From Vreelandella massiliensis (lineage in GTDB: Bacteria > Pseudomonadota > Gammaproteobacteria > Pseudomonadales > Halomonadaceae), in the NCBI RefSeq assembly GCF_900155385.1, contig NZ_LT699745.1, positions 1,953,561 to 2,017,560 on the forward strand: DNA of 64,000 nt. The letters run 5' to 3'. The translations under genes were made by a program, and so were the position numbers. Of the stretch, positions 41,965 through 51,800 are shown in pieces (the first letter of the stretch is position 1; the number at the start of each line of letters is the position of its first letter). Below the pieces are notes generated by a model, which saw only the letters and a list, made by a program, of their open reading frames with translations, was not told where the DNA came from and did not search any database.

Positions 41965-43212
41965 ATGCCTCTACTCTTCCCGCGCGGCGTGCTCGCGGGC
42001 TCCCTGTTGGGTCTGACCCTGGTCGGGCTCCCCGCCGCTGCTGACAGCGTGGGTCAGAACCTCATGACCGAGGTGGATACCCAGGCGGCAGAAGCGGTTC
42101 ACTACGACGACTTTCGTCAGTGGCGAGAGGCGTTTCGCCACTACGCCGCCTCGCAGGGCATCAGCGAGCGCACGTTGAGCCAAGCGCTGGACAGCGCACG
42201 CTATCGCGAGCGTGTGATTGAGCTCGACCGCTACCAGCCCGAGTTCGTCCGCCCGATTTGGGGCTACTTGGACAGCGCCGTCTCTAGCACGCGGATCAAT
42301 AACGGCCGTGAAAAATTCATTGAGCACCGCGAAACGGCGAAACAAATGGAGCAGCGCTACGGCGTTCCTGCCGAAACTATCGTTGCTATCTGGGGGATTG
42401 AGAGCAACTACGGCAGTAACTTTGGCAACTTTTCGGCCATCGACGCCTTTGCCACCCTGGCGTACGACGGCCGACGGCGTGACTTTGCCCGAGGCGAGCT
42501 TCTTGCGGCGCTACGCATCATCGACAGGGGTGATATCACCGCCTCCGAGATGGTCGGCTCCTGGGCGGGCGCGATGGGGCACACGCAGTTTATCCCTTCG
42601 AGTTTTGAGGCTTACGCCGTGGATGGCGACGGCGATGGTCGGCGCGATATCTGGGGGAGCATGGCCGATGTGATGGCCTCCACCGCGAACTACCTCGCCA
42701 AAGCGGGCTGGCAGCCGGGCCAGCCGTGGGGCACCGAGGTGGCCTTGCCGGATGACTTTGACTACGCGCAAACCGAGCGCCTAAGCAGCGATGCGTGGGC
42801 GTCTCAAGGCGTGCGCGCCATCGGTGGCGAGCTGCCCCGCTTTGACAGCGCCGCGGTGATCGTGCCTGCCGGTGCCGATGGCCCGGCGTTCATGGTTGGC
42901 CCTAACTTCCGCGCCATTTTGCGCTACAACAACGCCACCAGTTACGCGCTCGCCGTGGGTACGCTAAGCGATGCCATCGCCGGCCGTGAAGGCATTCAGC
43001 AAAGCTGGCCGCGCGAGCAGGCGCCGCTAACCCGCGATGATGTGCGCAAACTGCAGCGTCAACTCAACGCCGCGGGCTATAGCGCAGGAAGCGCCGACGG
43101 CATCATGGGGCCCAATACCCGCCGCGCCTTGCGGGCCTTTCAGCGTGACCAAGACCTGACGCCGGATGGCTTTGCCACCCAGGCGCTTTTAGAGCGATTG
43201 CAACCCAATTAA
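41965..43212 (+). CDS. Lytic murein transglycosylase (MltB-like) with peptidoglycan-binding domain
   Basis: From the ATG at 41965, with AAAGGATC upstream, the protein has 415 residues. A signal peptide (about 5-26) is followed by the SLT_2-type catalytic domain with the glutamate in AIWGIESNYGSNFG and further on MGHTQFIPSSFEAYA. The C-terminal domain (about 350-412) is a peptidoglycan-binding repeat (LQRQLNAAGYSAGSADGIMG). The enzyme cleaves glycan strands to anhydro-muropeptides in the periplasm. No lipobox is visible, so it should be soluble rather than anchored. Confidence 0.93.
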   Translation: MPLLFPRGVLAGSLLGLTLVGLPAAADSVGQNLMTEVDTQAAEAVHYDDFRQWREAFRHYAASQGISERTLSQALDSARYRERVIELDRYQPEFVRPIWGYLDSAVSSTRINNGREKFIEHRETAKQMEQRYGVPAETIVAIWGIESNYGSNFGNFSAIDAFATLAYDGRRRDFARGELLAALRIIDRGDITASEMVGSWAGAMGHTQFIPSSFEAYAVDGDGDGRRDIWGSMADVMASTANYLAKAGWQPGQPWGTEVALPDDFDYAQTERLSSDAWASQGVRAIGGELPRFDSAAVIVPAGADGPAFMVGPNFRAILRYNNATSYALAVGTLSDAIAGREGIQQSWPREQAPLTRDDVRKLQRQLNAAGYSAGSADGIMGPNTRRALRAFQRDQDLTPDGFATQALLERLQPN

Positions 43213-43236
43213 AACCACTTTCAATGGGGGCAGTGA

Positions 43237-43800
43237 ATGCGCCGTTTTGCGCTGCTGGGCCTAATCGGGGCCTTGTTCTGGGCTTTCATGAGCGTCGCCC
43301 AAGCCGATGCGTCATCCAAAACGCCCGCCAAGGAGCGTGTATTTGGCTGGGTCGAAAACGCGGTGGTCAAGCCGTGGGGCATTCAAGTCAAAGCCAAACT
43401 CGATAGCGGGGCGCTGACCTCCTCGCTTGACGCCCGCAACATCGAGACCTTCAACCAGAACGATGAAGAGTGGGTGCGTTTTCGCCTTAAGCTTGAGGAT
43501 GAAGCGAGCGGCGACGTGTTCAGCGACATGATCGAGCGCCCGCTGTACCGCGATCTTACGGTTCGGGGCGCCGGCGGGCGCGACGAGCGCCCGGTGGTGC
43601 TGCTCGATGTGTGCATTGGCGATACCATCTACGAAGAGCAATTCAGCCTGCGTGACCGGGGCGATATGAACTATCCATTGCTCTTGGGGCGGCGCACGAT
43701 CAGCCATCTGGGTTTATTGGACGTGCGCGAAACCTTCTTGCAAAAAACGCCTAAGTGCAATGGCGATACGCCGGTGGTTCCCCACGACCCCGACGAGTAA
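43237..43800 (+). CDS. RimK/LysX-type ATP-dependent zinc protease family (retropepsin-like) protein
   Basis: The protein has 187 residues with a signal peptide (RRFALLGLIGALFWAFMSV). The active-site segment is IQVKAKLDSGALTSSLDA, a retropepsin-type aspartate motif. Other landmarks are DVCIGDTIYEEQFSLRDR and NYPLLLGRRTISHLGLLDV. Despite the family's old name, the fold is that of a small aspartic protease. In RimK-type operons relatives cleave polyglutamate tails; here the protein is secreted and stands alone after the transglycosylase gene, so the substrate is open. Confidence 0.88.
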   Translation: MRRFALLGLIGALFWAFMSVAQADASSKTPAKERVFGWVENAVVKPWGIQVKAKLDSGALTSSLDARNIETFNQNDEEWVRFRLKLEDEASGDVFSDMIERPLYRDLTVRGAGGRDERPVVLLDVCIGDTIYEEQFSLRDRGDMNYPLLLGRRTISHLGLLDVRETFLQKTPKCNGDTPVVPHDPDE

Positions 43801-43816
43801 CCCGCTATCTTGAACG

Positions 43817-44530
43817 TTAAAAAAGGCGCGCCAACAGCGCCGTGACGGCGGTTTCCACCCTTAAAATGCGGGGGCCAAGGTGCATGCCCTCGCAGCCCGC
43901 TTCAAGCAGTTTTTGCACTTCCCAGTCGATAAAGCCCCCCTCGGGGCCGACCAGCAAAAGCGTGGGCGTATCGATACCGCGCGGGCAGGCCATCGCCATG
44001 CCGGGGTGAGCGACTAGCCCGCGCCGATCGGTGAGAAGCGTCGGCAGAATGTCTTCGACAAAAGGGCGAAACCCTTTACGCAGGGTTACCGTGGGCAGCA
44101 GCGTATCTTTCGCTTGTTCAAGTCCTAACACCAGGTGCTGGTGGATTTTTTCGGGTGAAAGCTCGGGTGACTGCCAATAGCTCTTTTCCACGCGTTTGGT
44201 GTGCAAAAGCGTGATCTTTTTAACGCCCAAGGCCGTGACGTGCTCCAGTGTGCGCGCGAGCATGCGCGGGCGTGGCAGGCCTAGCACCAAATGTACCGGC
44301 AGCGCCGCTGGCGGCGGGGTGTCGAGCGTATCCAAGGTAAAGCTTGCGTGCGCGCTATCCAGCGCGGTTAACGTGGCCGTGCCCATCAGCCCACCCTCTA
44401 GTCCTACCGTTAGGCGAGCGCCAGGCTCGGCGCGATGCACCTCTTTTAAGTGGCGTAAACGTCGCGAGTCGCGAATAATCACACGGTTTTGCGTGCTCGT
44501 GTCCTGCGGGTCTAATAAAATCAAATTCAT
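43817..44530 (-). CDS. rsmE: 16S rRNA m3U1498 methyltransferase
   Basis: I start at the ATG at 44530 (237 residues), MNLILLDPQDTSTQNRV; the frame stays open upstream without family likeness. Landmarks are LRHLKEVHRAEPGARLTVG (PUA-like domain), GLPRPRMLARTLEHVTALGV, LLHTKRVEKSYWQSPEL and the SAM-binding knot LLLVGPEGGFIDWEV and GPRILRVETAV. RsmE methylates U1498 of 16S rRNA. The gene diverges from phaR, with 127 bp between starts. Confidence 0.95.
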   Translation of the reverse strand: MNLILLDPQDTSTQNRVIIRDSRRLRHLKEVHRAEPGARLTVGLEGGLMGTATLTALDSAHASFTLDTLDTPPPAALPVHLVLGLPRPRMLARTLEHVTALGVKKITLLHTKRVEKSYWQSPELSPEKIHQHLVLGLEQAKDTLLPTVTLRKGFRPFVEDILPTLLTDRRGLVAHPGMAMACPRGIDTPTLLLVGPEGGFIDWEVQKLLEAGCEGMHLGPRILRVETAVTALLARLF

Positions 44531-44657
44531 GGGGTTGCTTTTGCTCTTCGGGGCGAAGCGGCTAATAGACCGTGCTCTGCGCTTGCATGGCAGCGCAGGG
44601 CAGGCACAATAGCGGCCAGAGAATAACCGCTTTTTTCGCGTTTTAAGGAGAGTCGCC

Positions 44658-45158
44658 GTGCGCGTGATTCGTAAGTATGCCAATCGCCGGTTGTACGATA
44701 CGCAGCAAAGTCGCTACGTCACACTAGAAGATTTGCGCCAGCTTATTCTAGACGAAGAGCCCTTCCGCGTGGAGGAGGCCAAAAGCGGTGAAGACATCAC
44801 TCGCACCATTTTGCTCTCCATTATTATCGAGCAGGAGCAGGCTGACAGCGAGGCCGAGGTGTTCTCCAACGACCTGCTTGCCAAACTGATACGCGTCTAT
44901 GACATGTCCTCGCCGCTGCCCCTGGCACGCTACCTTGAGCAGGGCACGCAGCTGATGATGGAGCAGCAAAAGCGCATGCAGGAGCAGTGGCAGCAAGCGA
45001 TGCGCCACTCGCCCATGGAGCTGATGCGGGAAATGGCCGAGGAGAATATGCGCTTCTGGCAGAAGACCTTTCATCAGACCGGCGATGGCGACGAGAAAAG
45101 CGAAAAAAAGAACGCGTCCGAGGCGCCCAAAAAAGACGACAATACCTCGGAGCGTTAG
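44658..45158 (+). CDS. phaR: Polyhydroxyalkanoate synthesis repressor PhaR
   Basis: The protein has 166 residues. The N-terminus VIRKYANRRLYDTQQSRYVT is the PHB/PHA accumulation regulator DNA-binding domain and is almost invariant in the family. A second region (EDITRTILLSIIIEQEQ) belongs to the accessory domain. The tail is polar, rich in K, E and D. PhaR represses phasin and PHA genes and is released by binding to polymer granules. The start is GTG at 44658 with AAGGAGAG. A tandem repeat array follows between phaR and purD. Confidence 0.95.
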   Translation: MRVIRKYANRRLYDTQQSRYVTLEDLRQLILDEEPFRVEEAKSGEDITRTILLSIIIEQEQADSEAEVFSNDLLAKLIRVYDMSSPLPLARYLEQGTQLMMEQQKRMQEQWQQAMRHSPMELMREMAEENMRFWQKTFHQTGDGDEKSEKKNASEAPKKDDNTSER

Positions 45159-45196
45159 CATCGGCGCGCTGATGACGAACGCTCACCCTAACGTGG

Positions 45197-45270
45197 CATA
45201 AGCACTTTACGTAACATAAGTACTTTACGTGACATAAGTACTTTACGTGGGCATAAGTATCTTGCGTGGG
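45197..45270. repeat. Tandem array of four 18-19 bp units upstream of purD
   Basis: Units are CATAAGCACTTTACGTAA (45197), CATAAGTACTTTACGTGA (45215), CATAAGTACTTTACGTGGG (45233) and CATAAGTATCTTGCGTGGG (45252). Spacing of 18-19 bp is under two helical turns. The core AAGTACTT is palindromic in units 2 and 3. The array ends 58 bp before the purD start, in its presumed promoter or leader. Confidence 0.9.
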
Positions 45271-45328
45271 TATATCAACACCCTGGCGCCCATTGAGTAA
45301 AAGCCTACGAGTGAAAAAAAGGAACAGC

Positions 45329-46624
45329 ATGAAGGTCTTGATGATCGGCGGCGGTGGTCGCGAACACGCACTGGCGTGGAAATTAGCCCAGTCGGAGCAA
45401 GTGGAACAGGTGCTGGTCGCGCCGGGTAACGCCGGCACCGCGCGTGAGCCTAAACTCCAAAACGTAGACGTTGACGCCACCGATCTTGGGGGGCTGGTGG
45501 CGCTTGCCACCCGAGAAAAGGTCGGGTTAACGGTGGTAGGGCCGGAAGCACCGCTGGTGGAGGGCGTGGTCGATCGCTTCCAGGCGGCGGGGCTGACCAT
45601 TTTTGGCCCCACGCAGGCGGCCGCGCAGCTTGAAGGCTCCAAATCGTTCACCAAAGATTTTCTCGCTCGCCATCAGATCCCCACCGCTGATTACCAGCCC
45701 TTTACCGCCGTTGAGCCGGCATTGGCCTATTTGCACGAAATGGGCGCGCCGATTGTGATCAAGGCCGATGGCCTTGCGGCGGGTAAGGGCGTTATCGTGG
45801 CCGAGACCCTGGCCGACGCCGAGGCCGCCATCCGCGACATGCTTGAAGCCAACGCCTTTGGCGATGCTGGCGCGCGGGTGGTGATCGAGGAGTTCTTGGA
45901 CGGCGAGGAGGCAAGCTTTATCGTCATGGTCGATGGCGAAAACGTTGTCCCCATGGCGACAAGCCAGGACCATAAGCGCGCCTATGACGGCGATACCGGC
46001 CCCAACACCGGCGGCATGGGGGCGTACTCCCCGGCACCGGTGGTGACCCCTGAGGTCGATGCGCGCATCATGGAGCAGGTGATCTTGCCCACTGTGCGCG
46101 GCATGGCCGAGGAGGGCAATACGTACACGGGCTTTCTCTATGCCGGCTTGATGATCGACCCTGCCGGCAACCCCAAGGTGATCGAGTACAACTGCCGTTT
46201 TGGTGATCCGGAAACCCAGCCGATCATGCTGCGCTTGACCTCTGACCTTGCCGCGCTGTGCCTTGCCGGCGCAGAAGGCAAGCTGGCGGGAATGGCCTGC
46301 CAGTGGGATAGCCGCCCGGCGGTGGGCGTGGTGATGGCGGCCGGCGGTTACCCCGGCAGCTACCGCAAAGGCGATGTGATCGCGGGTATCGAGACCGCGG
46401 AAAAGCGCGGCTGCAAGGTCTTTCATGCCGGCACGGCGCTTTCCGCGGAGAATGACGTAACCACCGCCGGCGGACGCGTGCTCTGCGTGACCGCGCTGGG
46501 GGAGAGCGTTTCAGCTGCACAGCAGCAGGCGTACCAGGGCGTTAGCGCGATTACCTGGGAGGGGGTTGAGTACCGCCGCGATATCGCCTACCGCGCGATT
46601 GCACGGGAGCAAGCGCAGGATTAA
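45329..46624 (+). CDS. purD: Phosphoribosylamine-glycine ligase
   Basis: I start at the ATG at 45329 with an AAAGGAAC site, giving 431 residues: MKVLMIGGGGREHALAWKLA. ATP-grasp landmarks are IVIKADGLAAGKGVIVAE, EEFLDGEEASFIVMVDG, NTGGMGAYSPAPV and YNCRFGDPETQ. PurD makes glycinamide ribonucleotide in purine synthesis. It often follows purH, but here phaR and a tandem repeat precede it and no purH is in the window. Confidence 0.97.
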   Translation: MKVLMIGGGGREHALAWKLAQSEQVEQVLVAPGNAGTAREPKLQNVDVDATDLGGLVALATREKVGLTVVGPEAPLVEGVVDRFQAAGLTIFGPTQAAAQLEGSKSFTKDFLARHQIPTADYQPFTAVEPALAYLHEMGAPIVIKADGLAAGKGVIVAETLADAEAAIRDMLEANAFGDAGARVVIEEFLDGEEASFIVMVDGENVVPMATSQDHKRAYDGDTGPNTGGMGAYSPAPVVTPEVDARIMEQVILPTVRGMAEEGNTYTGFLYAGLMIDPAGNPKVIEYNCRFGDPETQPIMLRLTSDLAALCLAGAEGKLAGMACQWDSRPAVGVVMAAGGYPGSYRKGDVIAGIETAEKRGCKVFHAGTALSAENDVTTAGGRVLCVTALGESVSAAQQQAYQGVSAITWEGVEYRRDIAYRAIAREQAQD

Positions 46625-46684
46625 GGTCGTGGATTGCCCGGGTCGCGTTGATACCGAGCGAACCACCAACAAAAGGAAGCCGCT

Positions 46685-47137
46685 ATGGAGCGTGTAAAGC
46701 TCGATTTTCCCGCTGAGGCGCTGATTCACCGTCACCCGCTCGCGGTGCGAGTGACGGATATGAATTACGGCCGTCACCTGGGGCACGATGCGCTGGTCTC
46801 GCTTCTGCACGAAGCGCGCCTGCAGGCGTTTTTGGCGCTGGATCTGCCCGAATGGGATATGGCCGGCTACCCTAGCGTTGTCGCGGATCTCACCGTTCAG
46901 TACCAAAGCGAGGCGCACTGCCCCGATAGGCTGGTGGTGGAAACCGCGGTACCTATCCTGCGGGGCAAAGCGCTGACGGTCTACCATCGCGTGCGCAAGC
47001 AGGATAGCGATCAGGTAGTGGCGACGGCACGGCTCAACGTCCTGCTGATCGACCCCGCGCTTGGGCGTCCTGTCGCCGTGCCCAACGCGGTGACGCAGGC
47101 GCTTTTGGGCGCCCAATCAACGGTGGGTGAGCGCTAA
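46685..47137 (+). CDS. Acyl-CoA thioesterase of the 4HBT hot-dog fold
   Basis: The protein has 150 residues. LAVRVTDMNYGRHLGHDALV is the active-site loop of 4-hydroxybenzoyl-CoA-type thioesterases, with the aspartate in RVTDMNYG and the histidine in the G-H-L-G-H segment. The chain length preference cannot be read from sequence. The stop codon directly abuts the phosphoribulokinase start at 47138, and purD is 60 bp upstream, so all three are probably one operon. Confidence 0.85.
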   Translation: MERVKLDFPAEALIHRHPLAVRVTDMNYGRHLGHDALVSLLHEARLQAFLALDLPEWDMAGYPSVVADLTVQYQSEAHCPDRLVVETAVPILRGKALTVYHRVRKQDSDQVVATARLNVLLIDPALGRPVAVPNAVTQALLGAQSTVGER

Positions 47138-48010
47138 ATGTCCCGTGAATATCCGATCATTGCCGTGACCGGCTCATCCGGCGCCGGTACGACCACGGTA
47201 CGGCGCAGCTTCGAGCGCATGTTCCAGCGTGAAGACGTGCATGCGGCGATGGTGGATGGAGACGCATTTCACCGCTATACCCGCAGTGAGCTGCACCGCA
47301 TGTTTCGCGAGGAGCCCGAGCGTACCGACGAACTCTCGCATTTCGCGGTGGAAGCCAACCTGCTTGACCGGCTCGAAGGGCTGTTTATCGAGTACGGCGA
47401 GCACGGCACCGGGCAGTTTCGCCACTACATCCACGCGGAAGATAAACAGAAGATCGAGGCCGGCTACCAAGTCGGCACCTTTACCGAGTGGCAGTCGCTG
47501 CCGTGCGGTACCGATCTGCTCTTTTACGAAGGCTTGCACGGCGGCCTGGTGACCCCTGAGTTCGACATTGCCCGCCATGTGGATTTGCTGGTGGGCGTCG
47601 CCCCCACGATGAACCTGGAGTGGATCCAGAAAATCGATCGCGATACCAAGATGCGCGGCTATTCGCAGGAGGCGGTGATCGACACCATTTTGGGGCGCAT
47701 GGACGACTACGTGCGCTACATTCAGCCGCAGTTTTCGCGCACGCACATCAACTTTCAGCGCGTGCCGACGGTGGATACCTCCAACCCCTTTGAGGTGCAG
47801 GATATTCCCACTGACTCGGAGTCGTTCGTGGTGATTCGCTTTCGCGACCCGTCGACGGTGGATTTTCCGTGGTTGCTGGCGATGATTCAGGATGCGTTTA
47901 TGAGCCGGCCGCACACGCTGGTGGTGCCGGGGTCGCGTATGTCGCTGGCGATGGAGCTGATCTTGGCCCCCCTTGTGCGCCATTTGCTTGCTCAGCGCCG
48001 CTTTCGCTAA
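47138..48010 (+). CDS. Phosphoribulokinase (PrkB-like)
   Basis: The protein has 290 residues. The P-loop is AVTGSSGAGTTTVRRSFE. Further landmarks are DGDAFHRYTRSELHRMF and FYEGLHGGLVTPEFD, then DRDTKMRGYSQEAV. It belongs to the proteobacterial class I phosphoribulokinases that include E. coli PrkB. No RuBisCO or other Calvin genes are present here; E. coli also has PrkB without a Calvin cycle, so a different substrate or role is possible. It follows the thioesterase gene with no gap and precedes hinT by 62 bp. Confidence 0.92.
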   Translation: MSREYPIIAVTGSSGAGTTTVRRSFERMFQREDVHAAMVDGDAFHRYTRSELHRMFREEPERTDELSHFAVEANLLDRLEGLFIEYGEHGTGQFRHYIHAEDKQKIEAGYQVGTFTEWQSLPCGTDLLFYEGLHGGLVTPEFDIARHVDLLVGVAPTMNLEWIQKIDRDTKMRGYSQEAVIDTILGRMDDYVRYIQPQFSRTHINFQRVPTVDTSNPFEVQDIPTDSESFVVIRFRDPSTVDFPWLLAMIQDAFMSRPHTLVVPGSRMSLAMELILAPLVRHLLAQRRFR

Positions 48011-48072
48011 GCTGGTCGATAATAGGGCATCAACAACCACCACCACGACTGCAACAACTCAAGGAGCGTTCC

Positions 48073-48414
48073 ATGGAGTGTCTGTTCTGCAAGATCATCA
48101 ATCGTGAGATCCCCGGGGATATCGTCTACGAGGACGATGAGGTGCTGGCGTTTAACGACCTGAATCCGCAGGCGCCCACGCATATTCTGATCATTCCCAA
48201 GAAGCATATCGCGACGCTGAACGATATCGAAGAGAGCGACCTTGCCACCATCGGCCGGCTGCAATACACCGCCGCGCAGATTGCCAAAGAGAAGGGCTTT
48301 GCCGATGAGGGTTACCGCGTGGTGATGAACTGCAACGACATGGGTGGCCAGACGGTCTACCATATCCACATGCACTTGATGGGCGGGCGCGAATTCACCT
48401 GGCCGGCGGGGTGA
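48073..48414 (+). CDS. hinT: Histidine triad nucleotide-binding protein
   Basis: I start at the ATG at 48073 with an AAGGAGC site, giving 113 residues: MECLFCKIINREIPGDIV. The histidine triad is QTVYHIHMHLMGG. HinT hydrolyses adenosine phosphoramidates and acyl-adenylates. The C-terminus ends WPAG shortly after the triad, as in short HinT proteins. A terminator shared with the convergent ettA lies at 48426. Confidence 0.96.
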   Translation: MECLFCKIINREIPGDIVYEDDEVLAFNDLNPQAPTHILIIPKKHIATLNDIEESDLATIGRLQYTAAQIAKEKGFADEGYRVVMNCNDMGGQTVYHIHMHLMGGREFTWPAG

Positions 48415-48425
48415 TAAGCAATAAG

Positions 48426-48450
48426 AAGGGGCGACCAGTGGTCGCCCCTT
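48426..48450. terminator. Bidirectional terminator-like hairpin between hinT and ettA
   Basis: AAGGGGCGACC (48426-48436) and GGTCGCCCCTT (48440-48450) form a perfect 11-bp stem with loop AGT, midway between two convergent stop codons. T-runs are short on both sides, so efficiency is uncertain. Confidence 0.75.
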
Positions 48451-48475
48451 CCCGTGCACGGAGACAGCGAAGCGC

Positions 48476-50137
<1,662 letters not shown>

Positions 50138-50280
50138 GGAAATCCGATAAGTTGGTAAACGAAAGTAGCAGCGTGCCTGAGCACGTCCAGGCTCACGATG
50201 ATAGTGCCGGCCGCCTGGAAAGGCCAGCGTTGTAGAGAGGAGCGCGACTTAGGGGATGAATAAAGTGAAGACGAACGAGG

Positions 50281-50526
50281 TCACTCCTCTTCATCCGACC
50301 AGTCATCGTCGATGGCGCGGCGAAGGCGACGCTCTTCCAGCAGAGCTTCGACGCGGCGGCGGGCGCGAAGCGTGTCGCTTTTGCTGGAGCGGCTACGGCC
50401 ATAGTAGTGGTCATTCACCGCGTGGTCATTTGCGGCGTCATCGTTGGCGTCGTCATCGCTATCGAAATCAGCGGCGGCGTTGCCACGGTGGGAGTACAAA
50501 TCACGACTTAAGGGGTCACGGCTCAT
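50281..50526 (-). CDS. PA3496-family small protein
   Basis: I start at the ATG at 50526 (81 residues, MSRDPLSRDLYSHRGN). An acidic low-complexity middle (DSDDDANDDAANDHAVND) is followed by TLRARRRVEALLEERRLRRA, the conserved C-terminal helix of PA3496-type proteins, and an acidic end. Relatives are named putative envelope integrity proteins on weak grounds. The acidic repeat is exaggerated here, as is common in halophiles. The gene stands alone upstream of nothing obvious; ettA lies downstream on the same strand. Confidence 0.75.
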   Translation of the reverse strand: MSRDPLSRDLYSHRGNAAADFDSDDDANDDAANDHAVNDHYYGRSRSSKSDTLRARRRVEALLEERRLRRAIDDDWSDEEE

Positions 50527-50666
50527 AACGATGCCCTCCAACCCAGGCCGGATAACCGGCAACATACGACTTCACAACGCGTAGCGTTTGAAGTACCTAG
50601 CACGTTTGCGCATTGCCGCTATATAGCGCCTACCAGGTTGGAGTTCAAGCTTTTCCGCGAATTTTT

Positions 50667-51104
50667 TTATTCGCTGTTTTGCTGCTGCTTTTGTAGCGCT
50701 TCCAAGGCCTGCAAGGCTTCCACCCGTTCGGTGACGTCTTTCTGCACGCCGATGTAGTACATCAGGTTGTCGGCTTCGTCGAACACCGGGGTGATGGAGA
50801 GCTCGTTCCAGAACATCGTGCCGTCTTTACGGTAGTTGCGCAGCACCTCGCGCGAGGGGCGGCCCTCTTTAAGTGCCTCGCGTATGGCATTGAGCGCATC
50901 CTGGTCGCGGTCGTCGTTTTGTAAAAAACGGCAGTCGCGGTAGAGAATCTCATCGGCGCTGTAGCCGGTTAAGCGTTCAAACCCTTTGTTGACGTAAATC
51001 AGGATGTTTTCATCGCCTTCCTGCTCGGCAACCACAATGCCATCTTCGGAAGCGTCAACAATACGTTCTAGCAACTCCGGGCTGATCAAGGGAGATCGTT
51101 TCAT
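50667..51104 (-). CDS. Short LOV (blue-light) PAS protein
   Basis: I start at the ATG at 51104 with AGGAACC upstream, giving 145 residues. The flavin-binding LOV motif is YRDCRFLQNDDRDQ, with the photoactive cysteine at C58. VDASEDGIVVAEQEGDENIL, REVLRNYRKDGTMFWNELSI and YIGVQKDV match the short LOV proteins of Pseudomonas putida (SB1/SB2-LOV). It has no effector domain; the C-terminal helix (VEALQALEALQKQQQ) is the dimerising coil. Such proteins form a cysteine-flavin adduct in blue light and change dimer shape. The partner is unknown. Confidence 0.92.
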   Translation of the reverse strand: MKRSPLISPELLERIVDASEDGIVVAEQEGDENILIYVNKGFERLTGYSADEILYRDCRFLQNDDRDQDALNAIREALKEGRPSREVLRNYRKDGTMFWNELSITPVFDEADNLMYYIGVQKDVTERVEALQALEALQKQQQNSE

Positions 51105-51266
51105 CAAAAGGTTCCTGTTGCAGCTCCAGTCCTTTCCGAAGGCCATTGATTGAGCGGTATGGCCAAGCGGCATTTCAGTTTGCGCTATCTTTGAGCGTTT
51201 TATCCCACATCTTGGCGAGCGCGGCCACGCTTTGCAATCACTGAGTGGGCGCGCACCGGTAGCGTG

Positions 51267-51800
51267 TCACTCAGTTTCGGGCAGTTGCTGTGCGCTTAGC
51301 ATAGCGCCAATAGCCGTGACAGCAAGCACGACAAGCAACGCGCTGCTGCCCAGCCACTGGGCCAAGCCGCCCATCACGGCGCCAACCAGCAGCATCAACA
51401 CGCCGGTTAATGTATTAGAAAGCGCGACATAAAGAGCGCGATTCTCTTGAGTGGCCATGTCCACCAGGTAGGTTTTACGCCCCAAGCGTACGCCGTGGTG
51501 AATGATCACCAACAACCCGTAGACCAGCGCATAGGGCCAGATTTGCTCGGTCCAGCTACCCGGCAGCCACGCAAGCAAAGCCCCAAGCAAACAGCACACG
51601 GCGGTGCCGAGTGCGGCGTCGCGCATGACCTGGCGGCTAGAGGCATCCGCCCGCTTGCCCCAGACGGGGCTTGCCAGCATCGCGGCGATGCCGGAGACAA
51701 TCACCATAAACCCCAAGCCGCCGAGTTCCGTGCCGCTTTGGCTCTGACCAAGAAGGGCGATATACGGCAGGGCCAAGGCGCTTGAGAGCAGAAGGGCGCG
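51267..51800 (-). pseudogene. MFS transporter, N-terminal half deleted
   Basis: The frame ends at 51267 and contains about six membrane helices of the second half of a major facilitator (GGLGFMVIVSGIAAMLASPV, then WGKRADASS, then VYGLLVIIHHGVRLGRKTYL). Upstream, in-frame sequence continues as LLLSSALALPYIALLG to about 51800, where it passes into the LysR fragment on the other strand. No start codon or first half exists. About half of a 400-residue protein is missing, so it is not functional. Confidence 0.8.

Noticed and set aside
45197..45270. CRISPR array
   Set aside because: Units are directly joined without spacers and no cas genes are in the window.
45527..46426. 299-codon minus-strand frame
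   Set aside because: It is antisense to purD and an effect of GC-rich codon use.
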